The notes: generated from the sequence alone by a model not told the origin. Positions 1-10,083 are shown, numbered from the stretch's first letter. The stretch is DNA of 64,000 nt from Flavobacteriaceae bacterium (GCA_028279515.1 JANQNQ010000011.1:124001-188000); one strand, 5' to 3'. Translations and numbers: made by a program.

Positions 1-449
1 GAGTACTCTTCAGACGCCAAAATATAATTGAACTGGATAAAGTTTGAGGTAGAAATAAAATCAAACTCAATCGAAGTGGCATTTAACGTATTCGATATGC
101 CCAAAGCGTTCTCAAGATCAATATCATTACCCCAAGCGCCCGTACCTTCATTCAATGGATCGGTAATTTCTGGAGTACCAGCCGATAGTACATTTCCCGT
201 ACTTAAGATGATTCCATTTTGAAACGGGAAATCTGATCCTGCACGGTCAAAGAAGGCGTAACTGGAAAGTCCGTTGGCAGTTCCGTTGATGGGAGAGCTT
301 ACGTTGGATACTTGCACGCATCCTTCTACTAAGACATTCTCGATAAGTTGGGTGGGAGTGTACGTATTGTCAATAGTGACTTGTTGGGCTTGTAGGGCAG
401 CACACAAAAGTGCACAAACCATAAAAAGAAAGCTAGACTTTCTACTCAT
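1..449 (-). CDS. choice-of-anchor L domain secreted protein (3' part outside window)
   Basis: The first 149 codons of a minus-strand gene that runs off the left edge, so the C-terminus is unseen. The ATG at 449-447 opens a Sec signal peptide (MSRKSSFLFMVCALLCAALQ, cleavage near QAQ). The mature part has the look of the choice-of-anchor L domain: an N-terminal TPTQLIENVLVEGC block, a GTANGLSSYAFFDRAGSDFP stretch, ILSTGNV, and FIQFNYILASEEY at the edge. Proteins of this family are exported and usually end in a T9SS type B or other surface anchor. The neighbouring genes on the same strand are type B T9SS cargo, so a surface location is likely. The terminator-like hairpin upstream suggests its own promoter in 450-583. 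I saw no clear -7 motif there. Confidence 0.8.
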   Translation of the reverse strand, partial: MSRKSSFLFMVCALLCAALQAQQVTIDNTYTPTQLIENVLVEGCVQVSNVSSPINGTANGLSSYAFFDRAGSDFPFQNGIILSTGNVLSAGTPEITDPLNEGTGAWGNDIDLENALGISNTLNATSIEFDFISTSNFIQFNYILASEEY

Positions 450-583
450 AGCAACTGTAGGTTTTTAAACGTTATAGGGGCCAAAAACTATGGACAGTAT
501 TGAATTTGGGATACAATACAACCATATGCGGCTAAAGATACAATGTTTGACCTAATGGCAAAGAAAAATGTTGAGAAATTGTT

Positions 584-621
584 AAAAAATGATGTAAACA
601 TGACGATGTCGTAAACATCAT
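584..621 (-). terminator. intrinsic terminator of the type B T9SS cargo genes
   Basis: On the minus strand, 7-base arms ATGATGT (621-615) and ACATCAT (595-589) enclose an imperfect inner stem and are followed by six T (589-584). It overlaps the stop codon of the 618-2402 gene and would end transcription before the choice-of-anchor gene. Confidence 0.55.
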
Positions 622-2402
622 CGATTCAGATAAAGCCTTCCTTGTATGGGGCGATAGTTGGCATCGTTGAGATTCAGCACATAAAAGTAAACGCCTGGCG
701 GAAGTATAGACCCTTTTAAAAGTCCGTATTCTGAGATGCCATCCCAATCTTCTTTATTGTTGTTTCCTTTGTACAAAAGATTTCCGAAACGATTGTAGAT
801 TCGAAGTTCAAACGCGTCGAAGATATTTCGTAATCCCACAATTTCGAATCGATCGTTGATACTGTCCCCGTTAGGTGAAAAACCATCTGGAATGATGGGC
901 GGACAATTTTCCGTGGTGATTGAAAAGGTAGAAACAGAAAAACAACTGGCATTGTCTACCCGAACGTAAATGAGCTGAGGGTCTGTGGTATTCTGAAAAT
1001 TTTCAGGTGTTAAGATAATATTGTTGTTGAGAATCGTATCTTCTTCCGAAGTAAAAAAACCAACAAAGGTCTCATTGTCACTTACAATAGGCGTGTTCGG
1101 TGTCAAATCAAAAACTCCGGTGTTGAAACTTTGGTCACACGATAAAAGCTCAGGCAATGGAGCAATGATGGGAGATGCTAAAAACTCAACACTCTGAATG
1201 GTGATGTTGTTATCTTCATTGGCTTCCTGTACGTTTTCTTCAGCATCTACTTGAATGCTCAGGTCAAACACATCGGGTACGGTATCCGGAATTGTGATGA
1301 TTAATGTCTGATTTTCAGAGCCGCCAATTGGTAATTCTGTTGTGGTCGCTCCTTGCTCCAGAAGGATGTCCTCAGCGAAGATTGAAAAGGTCGTGCCTGC
1401 TGGCAACGGATTGGTGCTATTGACATTTCGCACATCGAAATCCAATACCAAGACTCTGCTATCGCAATTAAGTACGACATCGTTGATAACACTACTGGCG
1501 TCCGGAAGCCTACTGTTTAGTACAGTAACGATGTTATTGACCATCACAAAGTCTTGTCCAGATGTAAGCTGAACGAGCGCAGACGTGTCACCAATGCTGA
1601 TATTGTTTTGAATGTTGTAAAAGTCAATATCCATGTTATGGATACCCGATTCTCCTGTAAAGCTATTGGTGCCGTTAAAGGCATTGTCAACAGGGTTTAG
1701 TGGCGGATTCCCGATGATGTTTCCGTTGATGCGAAGGGTTTCATTCACGCTAAGGTTTCGATCTCCTTCCCATGCCAAGAAACCGATCTTGGCACCGACA
1801 TTGTCGAAGACGTTGAGGTTAGTGAGTTCGATATCGATAGCATCGGGAACACTTTGCAATCCGTCATACACATTGACTTGATTTAGAGGGAAGGCATCAT
1901 CTTGAATGATCATCACAATGGCCCAACCACCAAAATTGGTTCCGGTAGAGCAATAGGGACCAATGACATTGGTGAGGTCAAAATCTGAAAGCGTATAGAC
2001 ATCATTGCCCGTTTGTTGCACCAATTCTGTGACATCAGCAAAGGCACTAAAGAAAACCCGTACGTCATCTAAAGCATCAGAAAAAGTACGTTCTGCTGTA
2101 ATTGGATTTCCGTTGAGTGTTACTTCCAGATCACCATCTCCCGAACCGGCCCAATATAGATAGGCTGCGGTCACTAATGTCGACTCAGGAAGGTCTAATG
2201 TTGCGCTTGATTCGGTGAGGATATCGCAAGCATTCAACGGGCCGTTTTCGACTAGATTCAGTGTGTTGCCAATGGTGTTTAGGTCATAGCGTCCATTAAA
2301 TTGTTGAAACAGCGAGACATCTTGTGGCAACCCTTGAAAGCAGTTTAGGCAAATGAAAGAAATTAGCGCCCATCGAAGATATATGACCTTAAAACACAAC
2401 AC
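618..2402 (-). CDS. T9SS type B sorting domain protein with CARDB-like domain
   Basis: 594 aa surface protein exported by Sec and then T9SS. There is a GTG start and a hydrophobic leader (about residues 9-25). Residues about 30-290 form a beta-rich domain with NGRYDLNTIGNTL and AYLYWAGSGDGD. Residues about 300-400 look like a CARDB domain (ends in EENVQEANEDNNI). The last about 94 residues are the gliding-motility-associated/T9SS type B C-terminal domain: DGFSPNGDSINDRFEI, then IYNRFGNLLY, WDG, GVYFYVL and a basic terminus. It lies 43 bases downstream of the 2446-4755 gene and is probably co-transcribed with it. No enzyme motif is visible; a structural or adhesive role is an inference. The family call is firm, the function is not known. 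Confidence 0.85.
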   Translation of the reverse strand: MLCFKVIYLRWALISFICLNCFQGLPQDVSLFQQFNGRYDLNTIGNTLNLVENGPLNACDILTESSATLDLPESTLVTAAYLYWAGSGDGDLEVTLNGNPITAERTFSDALDDVRVFFSAFADVTELVQQTGNDVYTLSDFDLTNVIGPYCSTGTNFGGWAIVMIIQDDAFPLNQVNVYDGLQSVPDAIDIELTNLNVFDNVGAKIGFLAWEGDRNLSVNETLRINGNIIGNPPLNPVDNAFNGTNSFTGESGIHNMDIDFYNIQNNISIGDTSALVQLTSGQDFVMVNNIVTVLNSRLPDASSVINDVVLNCDSRVLVLDFDVRNVNSTNPLPAGTTFSIFAEDILLEQGATTTELPIGGSENQTLIITIPDTVPDVFDLSIQVDAEENVQEANEDNNITIQSVEFLASPIIAPLPELLSCDQSFNTGVFDLTPNTPIVSDNETFVGFFTSEEDTILNNNIILTPENFQNTTDPQLIYVRVDNASCFSVSTFSITTENCPPIIPDGFSPNGDSINDRFEIVGLRNIFDAFELRIYNRFGNLLYKGNNNKEDWDGISEYGLLKGSILPPGVYFYVLNLNDANYRPIQGRLYLNR

Positions 2403-2445
2403 TTGTTAAAGATACACATTTGACCGAAAAGAAAGAGAGAAGTTA

Positions 2446-4755
2446 TTAGCGTTTTAAGCTGAAGTGCCCCTTGAATTCACGACCATCTTCTAGCACCACA
2501 TGGTACCAATAGTCGCTGGCTGGCAACGGAATGTTATTGAAGTTGCCATCCCAACCTTCACTTTCTGGTGTTAGGGTTTTTAATAGCTTTCCGAATCGGT
2601 CATGTATGTAGACCACCGAGTTAGGAAAGACCTGTAATACCGAAACATCCCAAAGGTCATTGTGCCCATCATTGTTGGGCGTGAAGAAGTTTTGAAAGTC
2701 GATAACACCAAATACAAAGGAGTCTACTGCACAATCAAAAAGATCTCTAGCATAGGCGGTATAAATCCCAGTCTCCAAATCAAAGAATTCAGGCGTGTCT
2801 TGAAAGTTCATTCCGTCAATGGAGTATTCGAAAGTGCCATTCTGTGTATTGATGATGATGTCGTTGTCATTCACCGTTACTCCCTGAATTATTGGAACGA
2901 TGGTATCTTCAACCACAAAGTCAAATTCAACTGTACACCCATTGGTGCCTGTAACGGTTACTGAGTAATTCCCTGCCTCACTTATGGTAACTTCCTCTGC
3001 AATAGAACCCGTTGACCAGCTATAGGATTGGTGGTCTGGATCAAAGGCAGAAACTGTGACAGGTTCACCTGGGCATTTGACGAGCAAAGGGTCAATATTC
3101 AATTGTGGATTTTGACGCAAATTGACGGTGAAGCTTGTTGTGTCATAGCACGTTCTTGTATTGCTGTTTTGGATGCGTACAAAAATCTCTTGTCCATCAA
3201 ACGCTGAATAGGGTGTGGGAAGACTATTTTGGTTCTCATCGGCGTCTAGCTGAGATTCGTGATACGAAATGCTATTCTCGTTTGGGTCTTGGTTACCCAA
3301 TACCTCAATATCCTTTTCTGAAAGGTCAATTTCGGCGCTTTGTGTGTCGTCTGCACAGATGTCTATGTCAGATACAGGATTAGCGATAGGAGATGGATAA
3401 ATGGTGACGTCTTTGGTGAATTCAAGTACTCTAGCATCGTCCAAAGTGATGGTGGCCGTAACGGTAAATGTACCTGCTGAGCTATATAGGTGCGTTGGAC
3501 TTATTAAGGTAGAAGTATTATCTGCTCCAGATGCAGGATCTCCAAAATCCCACAGAGCAGAAACAATGGTCTGACTGGTACTGATTGAAAATTCAGTTAA
3601 GGTCCCAAGACAATTGTCTTCAAACTGAATATCGACTTCAAATAGCGACTGAACAAAAGGCGGGAGCCCTTCTTTGCATATCCTGTCACCAAGATCAACA
3701 CTGTTTGGCACATAATTACAGAGCGCTCCGAGCCCTGATGGATTGTTGATGACTCCTAAAGAGGGCAGATTGGCCTCTGCTCTGTAAATCTTTCCGTCGA
3801 TACCTAATTGAAGCGCTCCACGAGGGATCGATGAGGTGTCAATCGTTACACGGGAGGTCTGGATATCGGCACTTTCCAAATCAAATTGATACAGCTTGCT
3901 TTGCACCAGATCCTCATTATAGGCCAATACATACAACCTGCTATTGTCTTGTGAGAATTCAACACCGTACGGAAAATAGCCATTTTCCATAGGAAGATTC
4001 AGCTCATTAGAAACAGCACCACTGATTGAGTTAAAGTCGTATAAAAAGGCACCTTGGCTATAAAAGTTGGCCACAGCGAGCTTTACCCCGCCGGGCGATA
4101 CTTTCATGTAACCTCTACCGTCCTGTATATCTGGCCCAGGAATGGAGCTGTTTATGGGGTTCGATCCAACACCGCTTCCGTTTACTTGAAACGCATGAAA
4201 GACCCGATCATGTGTCAAGGTAATCACCCAGAAAGAATTACGGTTGCCGTGTTTCACGGCAGTGATTTTTTCGGTCGCTGCTGGAAGCAGGTTGACGTTT
4301 TTTTCTTCGGGAATGATTCCGCCTAAACCATTATCCAGCCCCATATCAACCGTCGAAACGTTGATGCCGTCATCAGACGGTGCAGTGGCCGAGAAGTCTA
4401 CGGTAAAAATGTAGTATAAGTTATTTCCTTGCGGATTGGGTACGATGATGGCTGATTGGCTACTGGTACTTGAACCCAGTAATTCATCTCCATTTTCAAG
4501 ATTTCTGTGAATGCGATTGAAGACGTTGAGGCCATCGGTATAGAACAATAGTTCGCCATCTGAGTCAGAGATAACGGCACATCCTTCTGTGGTGTCCAAC
4601 AATCCATCGAAAAGAACGTTGGGAGCTGCTAAGCTTCCGTCTCCAAAATTGGCACCGGCACGCTTACCAAAGTACCAGTTTGACGCTTCCAACTGCGCTT
4701 GAACATATCCAGAACAGCACACCAAAAAAGCGACGAATAGGAGACATTTTTTCAA
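2446..4755 (-). CDS. PKD domain T9SS type B surface protein
   Basis: 769 aa. TTG start, signal peptide about 1-20 (cleavage after QAQ). Residues about 25-375 are a beta-propeller-like region that opens with NWYFGKRAGANFG and contains several strand repeats (LLFYTDGLNVFNR, GVEFSQDNSRLYVLAY). A PKD-type domain follows at about 380-440 (WDFGDPASG), then Ig-like segments, then a type B T9SS C-terminal domain at about 684-769 (FFTPNNDGHNDLWDV, HDRFGKLL, WDGNFN, KGHFSLKR). The N-terminal half and the sorting domain are clearly paralogous to the 1147-aa protein immediately upstream. Only 2 bases separate the two genes, so they are translated from one mRNA. Cell-surface location follows from the sorting domain; the role is unknown. 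Confidence 0.87.
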   Translation of the reverse strand: MKKCLLFVAFLVCCSGYVQAQLEASNWYFGKRAGANFGDGSLAAPNVLFDGLLDTTEGCAVISDSDGELLFYTDGLNVFNRIHRNLENGDELLGSSTSSQSAIIVPNPQGNNLYYIFTVDFSATAPSDDGINVSTVDMGLDNGLGGIIPEEKNVNLLPAATEKITAVKHGNRNSFWVITLTHDRVFHAFQVNGSGVGSNPINSSIPGPDIQDGRGYMKVSPGGVKLAVANFYSQGAFLYDFNSISGAVSNELNLPMENGYFPYGVEFSQDNSRLYVLAYNEDLVQSKLYQFDLESADIQTSRVTIDTSSIPRGALQLGIDGKIYRAEANLPSLGVINNPSGLGALCNYVPNSVDLGDRICKEGLPPFVQSLFEVDIQFEDNCLGTLTEFSISTSQTIVSALWDFGDPASGADNTSTLISPTHLYSSAGTFTVTATITLDDARVLEFTKDVTIYPSPIANPVSDIDICADDTQSAEIDLSEKDIEVLGNQDPNENSISYHESQLDADENQNSLPTPYSAFDGQEIFVRIQNSNTRTCYDTTSFTVNLRQNPQLNIDPLLVKCPGEPVTVSAFDPDHQSYSWSTGSIAEEVTISEAGNYSVTVTGTNGCTVEFDFVVEDTIVPIIQGVTVNDNDIIINTQNGTFEYSIDGMNFQDTPEFFDLETGIYTAYARDLFDCAVDSFVFGVIDFQNFFTPNNDGHNDLWDVSVLQVFPNSVVYIHDRFGKLLKTLTPESEGWDGNFNNIPLPASDYWYHVVLEDGREFKGHFSLKR

Positions 4756-4757
4756 GA

Positions 4758-7700
4758 TTAACGTTTTAGCGTAAAGTGCCCTTTGAATTCTCTTCCATCT
4801 TCCAATTGCACTCTAAACCAATAGTCTGACGATGGAAGCGGACTTCCATTATAGGTACCGTCCCAACCTGGTCCTGACGGACTCACTTGCTTTAGGAGTT
4901 TTCCGAAGCGATCAAAAATGTAAATAGAAGAACCTGCCTGAAATTGGGCAGAAACCCCAAGCACATTCCATGTATCGTTAAACGAGTCGTTATTTGGTGT
5001 AAAGAACTTCGGGAAGCCAATCACAGAAACCATGCGCGAGTTTATGGCGCAGTTTCCGTTGATGTTTCTAACGTAGACTGTATAAATTCCAGGAACTAGA
5101 TTTTGGAAAACATTGCTGGTTTGATATGGTCCGCTTGGGTCGTCTAGCGCATATTCGTAATCATCTGGATCCGTGAGGTCCCCTGTGTTAAACAGAAGGT
5201 TGACAGTAATGCTGTTGTCCAACGTTTGTCCATCGACTACTGTAAAAGCTGGGTCAGCAAACTGAGGAATGTTGGATGTGAGTACTGTAAAGTTCTCGGT
5301 ATGATCACAGGCTAAGCCATTCTCGATATTCGTGGCCGTGATACTATAGTTTCCGCTTTGCGAAATTGTGATAAACTGTGAAGTTCCTATGGTTTCGCCC
5401 GTATCTTCATTTACCCAAAGGTATCCATCAAAAGTACCTGGGTCGATTGTTATCGAATCATTGCCAATCTCATTGAAACAAATGATGTATTCAGGTTCTA
5501 CAACTGGTTGCGGAAGATCGTTCACTATCAATGCTACTTGTTCGATACCTTGACAATTACCAGTACCTCCTTCGGCACGTACCCAAATATTGGTTTGTGG
5601 TGAAATATAATCAGCTACCTGAAGAATTTCATTGAGCTCTAATTCGGCGTCTAATAGTGTAGGATAAAAACGCAACGAGATCGTGGCATCCAAGCCAAAA
5701 TCGTTTCGGATGTCAATTTCTTTTTGAACAAGGTCGAAGAGTCCGTTGCCGTCACCAACTACCATGTCATCGTCCTCGCAACTCACCATCGGAGGTACAT
5801 CACCTAAGTTAGCGCCTACAGCTCTGATGAAGAAGTTGCTGATATTTTCGCAGCCTTGATCAGATACGGCTCTAACCCAAATTTCTTCTGTTGGAGTACC
5901 ATTCTGATAGATGGGTCCAATAGGACCTGCGTTGGCTATTGCATCGGCTTGCGATGTGTGAAAGGTAATTGTATAATCTGGAACTCCGTCTGTTACGATC
6001 AAGTCGTAGGCTTCGTCTAAATTGAAGTTGGCTACATTATCGTTGTCATTGTCACATTGCTCGATCAATCGGTCGTTTGGATTCAATGCGATAGGAGTCA
6101 AGCCTGGTGCCGGATCCACGATCAAACCGATCTGAATCATTTCATCTGTACATATAGCATTCAACGGGTTGGTTACTTTGATGAATACATTTTGAGACGG
6201 TTGTCCGTTGTAATTTGCCGGGTCAGCTATCTGGCTCGCAGGATCTCTTGCTGGATCCGTGTGATAGGTAATATCAAAAACAGTTTCGTCTATGCCTAGT
6301 AGTGGTGTTACATTGGCAATGAGGTTAAAATCTGCCAAACCATCATTTGAAGCATCGTCACAAACGCGATATGGATCCGTCAAATTCATGGGCTCGGGAT
6401 TGGCAAAGAGCGCAAGATTTACTTCAAGCGTTCGGTCATCACAATTCGTATTCCCGTTGTTGGCAATTTTGATATATAGTGTTTCGGTTGGGCTCGTATT
6501 TTGATAAACGCCTGGGTTTGTGATGAGGTCTGTATCATCACGGGTAGGAGACGTATGATAGGTAACATTGAATACGATAGTATCAACAGATAATTGAGGC
6601 GTTACGTTTGTTACTAAGTTGAAGGTCTCAACACCATCATTGCCTATATCGCACAGCTCAAAATCAGAAGGAGCGGTTGGCGCAGGGAAATCGTAAACCG
6701 TTACGATGGCTTCTCCGATAATCGGGCAGTCTCCGTTGTTTGGGTCAATTTCTACTATGTAGGTCCCCGTTTGGGTGACAAGCAAATCAAAGTCGGTTTC
6801 GGCTAACGGATTTCCATCTTGCGTCCAAGTATAAGTTGCTCCCGGAATATTGTCTGCGACAAGGGTATAAGTATCTCCCGTACATAGCGACAAGACATTT
6901 TCACCATCACCAGGTGCATCCATATCACCAATGATATCAGCGCGTGTTGAAAAAATGGATTGGATGAAAGGAGGGAGTCCGATACGAGAACCTCTTGTAC
7001 CTCCAACACCTACAAAAACTCCATTTTCGTTATAGTTGGCGAGCGCTCCGTTTGCCTCAGGATCATTGATGACCCCTAAAAAGTCATCTTGCCCGGTACT
7101 AAAAGAGAAAAGGGCTCTGTAAATTCTTCCATCGGGGCCTAATTGTAGCGCTCCTGCAGAATAGAGCGATGAGTTGTCTATGAGCAGCTGCGAAGCAGGA
7201 ATATCTGCCGCTTCTAGATCGTATTGCAGTAGCTGACCGTTTCCGTTTCCGGCATCGCCTACACTAAGTGTTGCATATAGTTTTCTTCCTTCGGGAGAAA
7301 ATTCAATTCCATACGGACTGTCACCATTGAATAGTTCGGTGCTGTTGCTTACGATTCCAGTAGCATCATCAAAATCATGTAACATAATTTTTCCGGGACC
7401 ATTGGTTCCTAAAGCCGTAGCAAAACCGAAGTGACAAACGCCAATTTTTGTTCCGTCTGGAGAGGCTTTCAAGTATCCCAGTGCGTTTCGACGATACCCA
7501 TTTAAAGGAACTTCGGGACCCACTGTTGAAATGACGGGCGTTGGGTTCACACCCGTGGCATCGATACTAAAGGAATAAAAAGAATCTTTGAAATGGGTGA
7601 TAAGCCAAAACGAATCGCAATCGTCACTTTTTACAGCGGTGATCTTCTCAGAACATTTTAAAGCACTTTCGAAAGGATCTGCTGTATTGTACGTAATAAG

Positions 7701-8201
7701 TTGTATGTTCTTTTGACCAACTATGATGCCTCCCAAGCCACCGTCCAAAGACATGTCAACGACCGAGTACATGAGTCCGTCATTGACGCCGTCACCATCA
7801 ACAGTGCCAGGGTCTCCGTCAGCGTTATCGTGATGAGGTTCATCTACGGTAAATATGAAATAGACGTTGGGATTGCCAGGTTGCGGAACGATCAGACCTG
7901 AAGAGGTACTAGATTCATCTCCTCGTAATCCGGTACCATTCAACATGACGGCATGGTTTCGATTCCATACGGTTCGACCGTCTGTATAAAATTGGAGTTG
8001 ACCCGCCGTGGTTGATATTGAAGAACATCCCTCAAGCGTGTTAAGTTGTCCATCGGTCAAAGCAACGGGTGCTCCCGAATTAAAGCTAACGCCGGCGTTT
8101 TGTCCAAAATACCAATTGTTTGCTTCTCCTTGTGAAAAGCCAAAAGCAAGAGAAAACAGCAGCAGAACTGCTGTGGTAGTAGTTTTTAATGAAAGGCCCA
8201 T
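4758..8201 (-). CDS. large T9SS type B surface protein with four internal repeats
   Basis: 1147 aa. ATG start, signal peptide about 1-24 (FSLAFGFSQG). Residues about 27-440 form the propeller-like region shared with the next gene (NWYFGQNAGVSFN, LQFYTDGRTVWNRNH, EFSPEGRKLYATLS). An Ig-like unit follows, then four related units of about 100 residues (about 505-930), another Ig-like unit, and a type B T9SS C-terminal domain at about 1062-1147 (FFTPNNDSFNDTWNV, FDRFGKLLKQ, WDGTYNGSPLPSSDYW, KGHFTLKR). It begins 13 bases after the ABC permease stop, so it may share that transcript, although the functions are unrelated. The gene and its downstream paralogue look like an old tandem duplication followed by repeat expansion in this copy. 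Confidence 0.87.
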   Translation of the reverse strand: MGLSLKTTTTAVLLLFSLAFGFSQGEANNWYFGQNAGVSFNSGAPVALTDGQLNTLEGCSSISTTAGQLQFYTDGRTVWNRNHAVMLNGTGLRGDESSTSSGLIVPQPGNPNVYFIFTVDEPHHDNADGDPGTVDGDGVNDGLMYSVVDMSLDGGLGGIIVGQKNIQLITYNTADPFESALKCSEKITAVKSDDCDSFWLITHFKDSFYSFSIDATGVNPTPVISTVGPEVPLNGYRRNALGYLKASPDGTKIGVCHFGFATALGTNGPGKIMLHDFDDATGIVSNSTELFNGDSPYGIEFSPEGRKLYATLSVGDAGNGNGQLLQYDLEAADIPASQLLIDNSSLYSAGALQLGPDGRIYRALFSFSTGQDDFLGVINDPEANGALANYNENGVFVGVGGTRGSRIGLPPFIQSIFSTRADIIGDMDAPGDGENVLSLCTGDTYTLVADNIPGATYTWTQDGNPLAETDFDLLVTQTGTYIVEIDPNNGDCPIIGEAIVTVYDFPAPTAPSDFELCDIGNDGVETFNLVTNVTPQLSVDTIVFNVTYHTSPTRDDTDLITNPGVYQNTSPTETLYIKIANNGNTNCDDRTLEVNLALFANPEPMNLTDPYRVCDDASNDGLADFNLIANVTPLLGIDETVFDITYHTDPARDPASQIADPANYNGQPSQNVFIKVTNPLNAICTDEMIQIGLIVDPAPGLTPIALNPNDRLIEQCDNDNDNVANFNLDEAYDLIVTDGVPDYTITFHTSQADAIANAGPIGPIYQNGTPTEEIWVRAVSDQGCENISNFFIRAVGANLGDVPPMVSCEDDDMVVGDGNGLFDLVQKEIDIRNDFGLDATISLRFYPTLLDAELELNEILQVADYISPQTNIWVRAEGGTGNCQGIEQVALIVNDLPQPVVEPEYIICFNEIGNDSITIDPGTFDGYLWVNEDTGETIGTSQFITISQSGNYSITATNIENGLACDHTENFTVLTSNIPQFADPAFTVVDGQTLDNSITVNLLFNTGDLTDPDDYEYALDDPSGPYQTSNVFQNLVPGIYTVYVRNINGNCAINSRMVSVIGFPKFFTPNNDSFNDTWNVLGVSAQFQAGSSIYIFDRFGKLLKQVSPSGPGWDGTYNGSPLPSSDYWFRVQLEDGREFKGHFTLKR
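5520..6680 (-). repeat. four degenerate ~100-residue coding repeats
   Basis: Within the 1147-aa surface protein, units begin with a C-D/E-rich loop (ELCDIGNDGVETFNL, RVCDDASNDGLADFNL, EQCDNDNDNVANFNL, SCEDDDMVVGDGNGLFDL). They then carry a YHTSPTR/YHTDPAR/FHTSQAD strand and end in an ETLYIKI/QNVFIKV/EEIWVRA/TNIWVRA strand. The first two units are most alike. The acidic loops could bind calcium (inference). Confidence 0.75.
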
Positions 8202-8214
8202 ACCCCCAAATATA

Positions 8215-9045
8215 CTACAAATCTCTCTTTTTTAGCAATGCGTATGATAGATAAATAAAAAGGAAGGTCCATACCGAGACAATGGCGATTTCGTACCAAT
8301 GCACCGAATAGTCTTTGATCAGTTCTTCTCCAACCTGCTGAGCTACCGATTTTACAGCCGAAAGTCGTGTAAAGGGTTCTTTCACAAGATTGGCCATAGA
8401 ATTCAGTGGGAAGAAGGTAATTACGCCTTCTGCGAACTCTTTGCTCGTTTTCCAGTAAAGTAGACCCGTAGAGATTCCTTCGATGATCTGCCATAGGATC
8501 AAAAACCCTAAAGCGAAAGCGGACCTCTTCACTAAAATCCCTAGGAAAAGGCAGAAAGAAAAGAAACCGATGAGCTTCACAAAATAGGCAAACAGATACT
8601 CTAAATCTCTAAAGATAATTGAGACTTCGTTATAATCTGAATAGGCAAGCCCTAGGATCAGAGATACCACAAACAAGAATACGGTTGAGATCAATGAGAA
8701 CATGATGACGGTCAAGAATTTAGAGAGTATGAACTCCTTTTTACTGAGTCCGTCGATCAGGTTTTGTTTTAAGGTCTTGTTGCTGTATTCGTTGGCCATC
8801 ATTGAAACAATGACCACTGCCAAGAACAGTTTGAAGAATGCGGCTATAAAGGCGTTAAAGTGCCAAATATAGGGGAAGTTAAAAATGCCCAATTCGGCAA
8901 GGTGGAACTTGATCGGCCCGATATCAAATTTAATCGCAGCGATCAACGAGATCAACGTAAGGAGCACAAAATAGGAAATGATGAGAACCTTACTCGCTCG
9001 GTTGTTCCAGAGTTTTATGAATTCTATTTGTAAAAGTCGTAACAT
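8215..9045 (-). CDS. ABC-2 type transporter permease
   Basis: 276 aa integral inner-membrane protein with about six hydrophobic segments (about residues 20-40, 60-80, 105-130, 145-165, 172-190 and 245-268). The amphipathic N-terminus MLRLLQIEFIKLWNNRASK is typical of ABC-2 permeases. The ATPase gene ends 18 bases upstream on the same strand, so the two form an exporter pair. The substrate cannot be read from sequence; lipid, peptide or drug export are the family's usual roles. Confidence 0.85.
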   Translation of the reverse strand: MLRLLQIEFIKLWNNRASKVLIISYFVLLTLISLIAAIKFDIGPIKFHLAELGIFNFPYIWHFNAFIAAFFKLFLAVVIVSMMANEYSNKTLKQNLIDGLSKKEFILSKFLTVIMFSLISTVFLFVVSLILGLAYSDYNEVSIIFRDLEYLFAYFVKLIGFFSFCLFLGILVKRSAFALGFLILWQIIEGISTGLLYWKTSKEFAEGVITFFPLNSMANLVKEPFTRLSAVKSVAQQVGEELIKDYSVHWYEIAIVSVWTFLFIYLSYALLKKRDL

Positions 9046-9063
9046 GATTTTTGATTGATGTGG

Positions 9064-9966
9064 TTAGTTTGCTTGGTTTTTGGTCAGGGTCAAGAATTGC
9101 TCTTCGAGGCTTTCTTTTCTTTGTACAAGATGCGAAAGTGTAATGCCTTCATCAAACATGGCTTTGTTGAATTCAGCTGCCTCCATAGGTTGACTTAAAA
9201 AGGCTGTTATGATGCCGTTTTCTTGCTTCACCCCTTTAAAGGCTTGGTTGTTTTCGAGCTTAGCGATTAGCTTAGCATTGTCATCACATTTAAGCTCAAA
9301 GAAACCGTGACTAGCAATCATCTCGTCTACACGACCCGAATACAGCTTTTCTCCTTTTCTCAGAATAACCACATGGCTACATACTTTTTCTACTTCATCT
9401 AGTAAGTGTGATGCCAAGAGTATAGTGGTGCCTTGGCTAGCAATTCTTTTGATGATCTCTCTGATTTGATGAATTCCTTCAGGGTCCAATCCATTGGTGG
9501 GTTCATCCAGAATCAAAATCTCAGGGTCATTGAGTAGGGCAGAAGCGATGGCCAAGCGTTGCTTCATACCTAAAGAAAATGTTCTAAACTTGCTGTCTTT
9601 TCGCTCTAGCAGGCCGACAACGTCTAGCTTCTCTTCAATTTTATCGTTTGAGACTCCCTTGATCTTACATACGAGTTTTAGGTTTTCTACGGCACTCATG
9701 TAGGGATAGAAGTTAGGACGCTCGATGATGGCGCCTACTTTTTTCAAAGCGTCGTGGGTGCTTACTGACCCATCGAACCAATGAAAGTCTCCCGCGGTTC
9801 TGTTGACAACATTGAGTACAATGCCTAAGGTGGTTGATTTTCCACTTCCGTTTGGACCGAGAATGCCGTAGACATTGCCTTTTTCAATAGAAAAAGAAAG
9901 GTCCTTGACAGCGGTCACATACCCAAATTTCTTGGTAAGATTATTGATCGTTAGTATTTTTTCCAA
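9064..9966 (-). CDS. ABC transporter ATP-binding protein
   Basis: 300 aa nucleotide-binding subunit that powers the permease encoded just downstream. Visible motifs: Walker A GPNGSGKST (37-45), signature SLGMKQ (131-136, the variant usual in ABC-2 exporters), Walker B LILDEPT (151-157), D-loop NGLDPEG, and switch His187 in LLASHLLDEV. The C-terminal about 85 residues are the small domain seen in the CcmA/NatA-like group. TTG start preceded by an A/T-rich leader. The 114-base gap to the divergent 10084 gene must hold promoters for both directions. Confidence 0.93.
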   Translation of the reverse strand: MEKILTINNLTKKFGYVTAVKDLSFSIEKGNVYGILGPNGSGKSTTLGIVLNVVNRTAGDFHWFDGSVSTHDALKKVGAIIERPNFYPYMSAVENLKLVCKIKGVSNDKIEEKLDVVGLLERKDSKFRTFSLGMKQRLAIASALLNDPEILILDEPTNGLDPEGIHQIREIIKRIASQGTTILLASHLLDEVEKVCSHVVILRKGEKLYSGRVDEMIASHGFFELKCDDNAKLIAKLENNQAFKGVKQENGIITAFLSQPMEAAEFNKAMFDEGITLSHLVQRKESLEEQFLTLTKNQAN

Positions 9967-10083
9967 TGGAATTAGTTTTATACCCGCCTAGCGACGGACT
10001 GGTTGATTGATTATATAAACTTGACGATGAAGCTACTAAAATGTTACACAAAAACACAGTAACTTTACAGAAATACATTTTTG

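Noticed and set aside
618-8201. Open frames on the plus strand opposite the surface-protein genes
   Set aside because: They are antisense shadows of clear minus-strand genes, with no family signal or start context.
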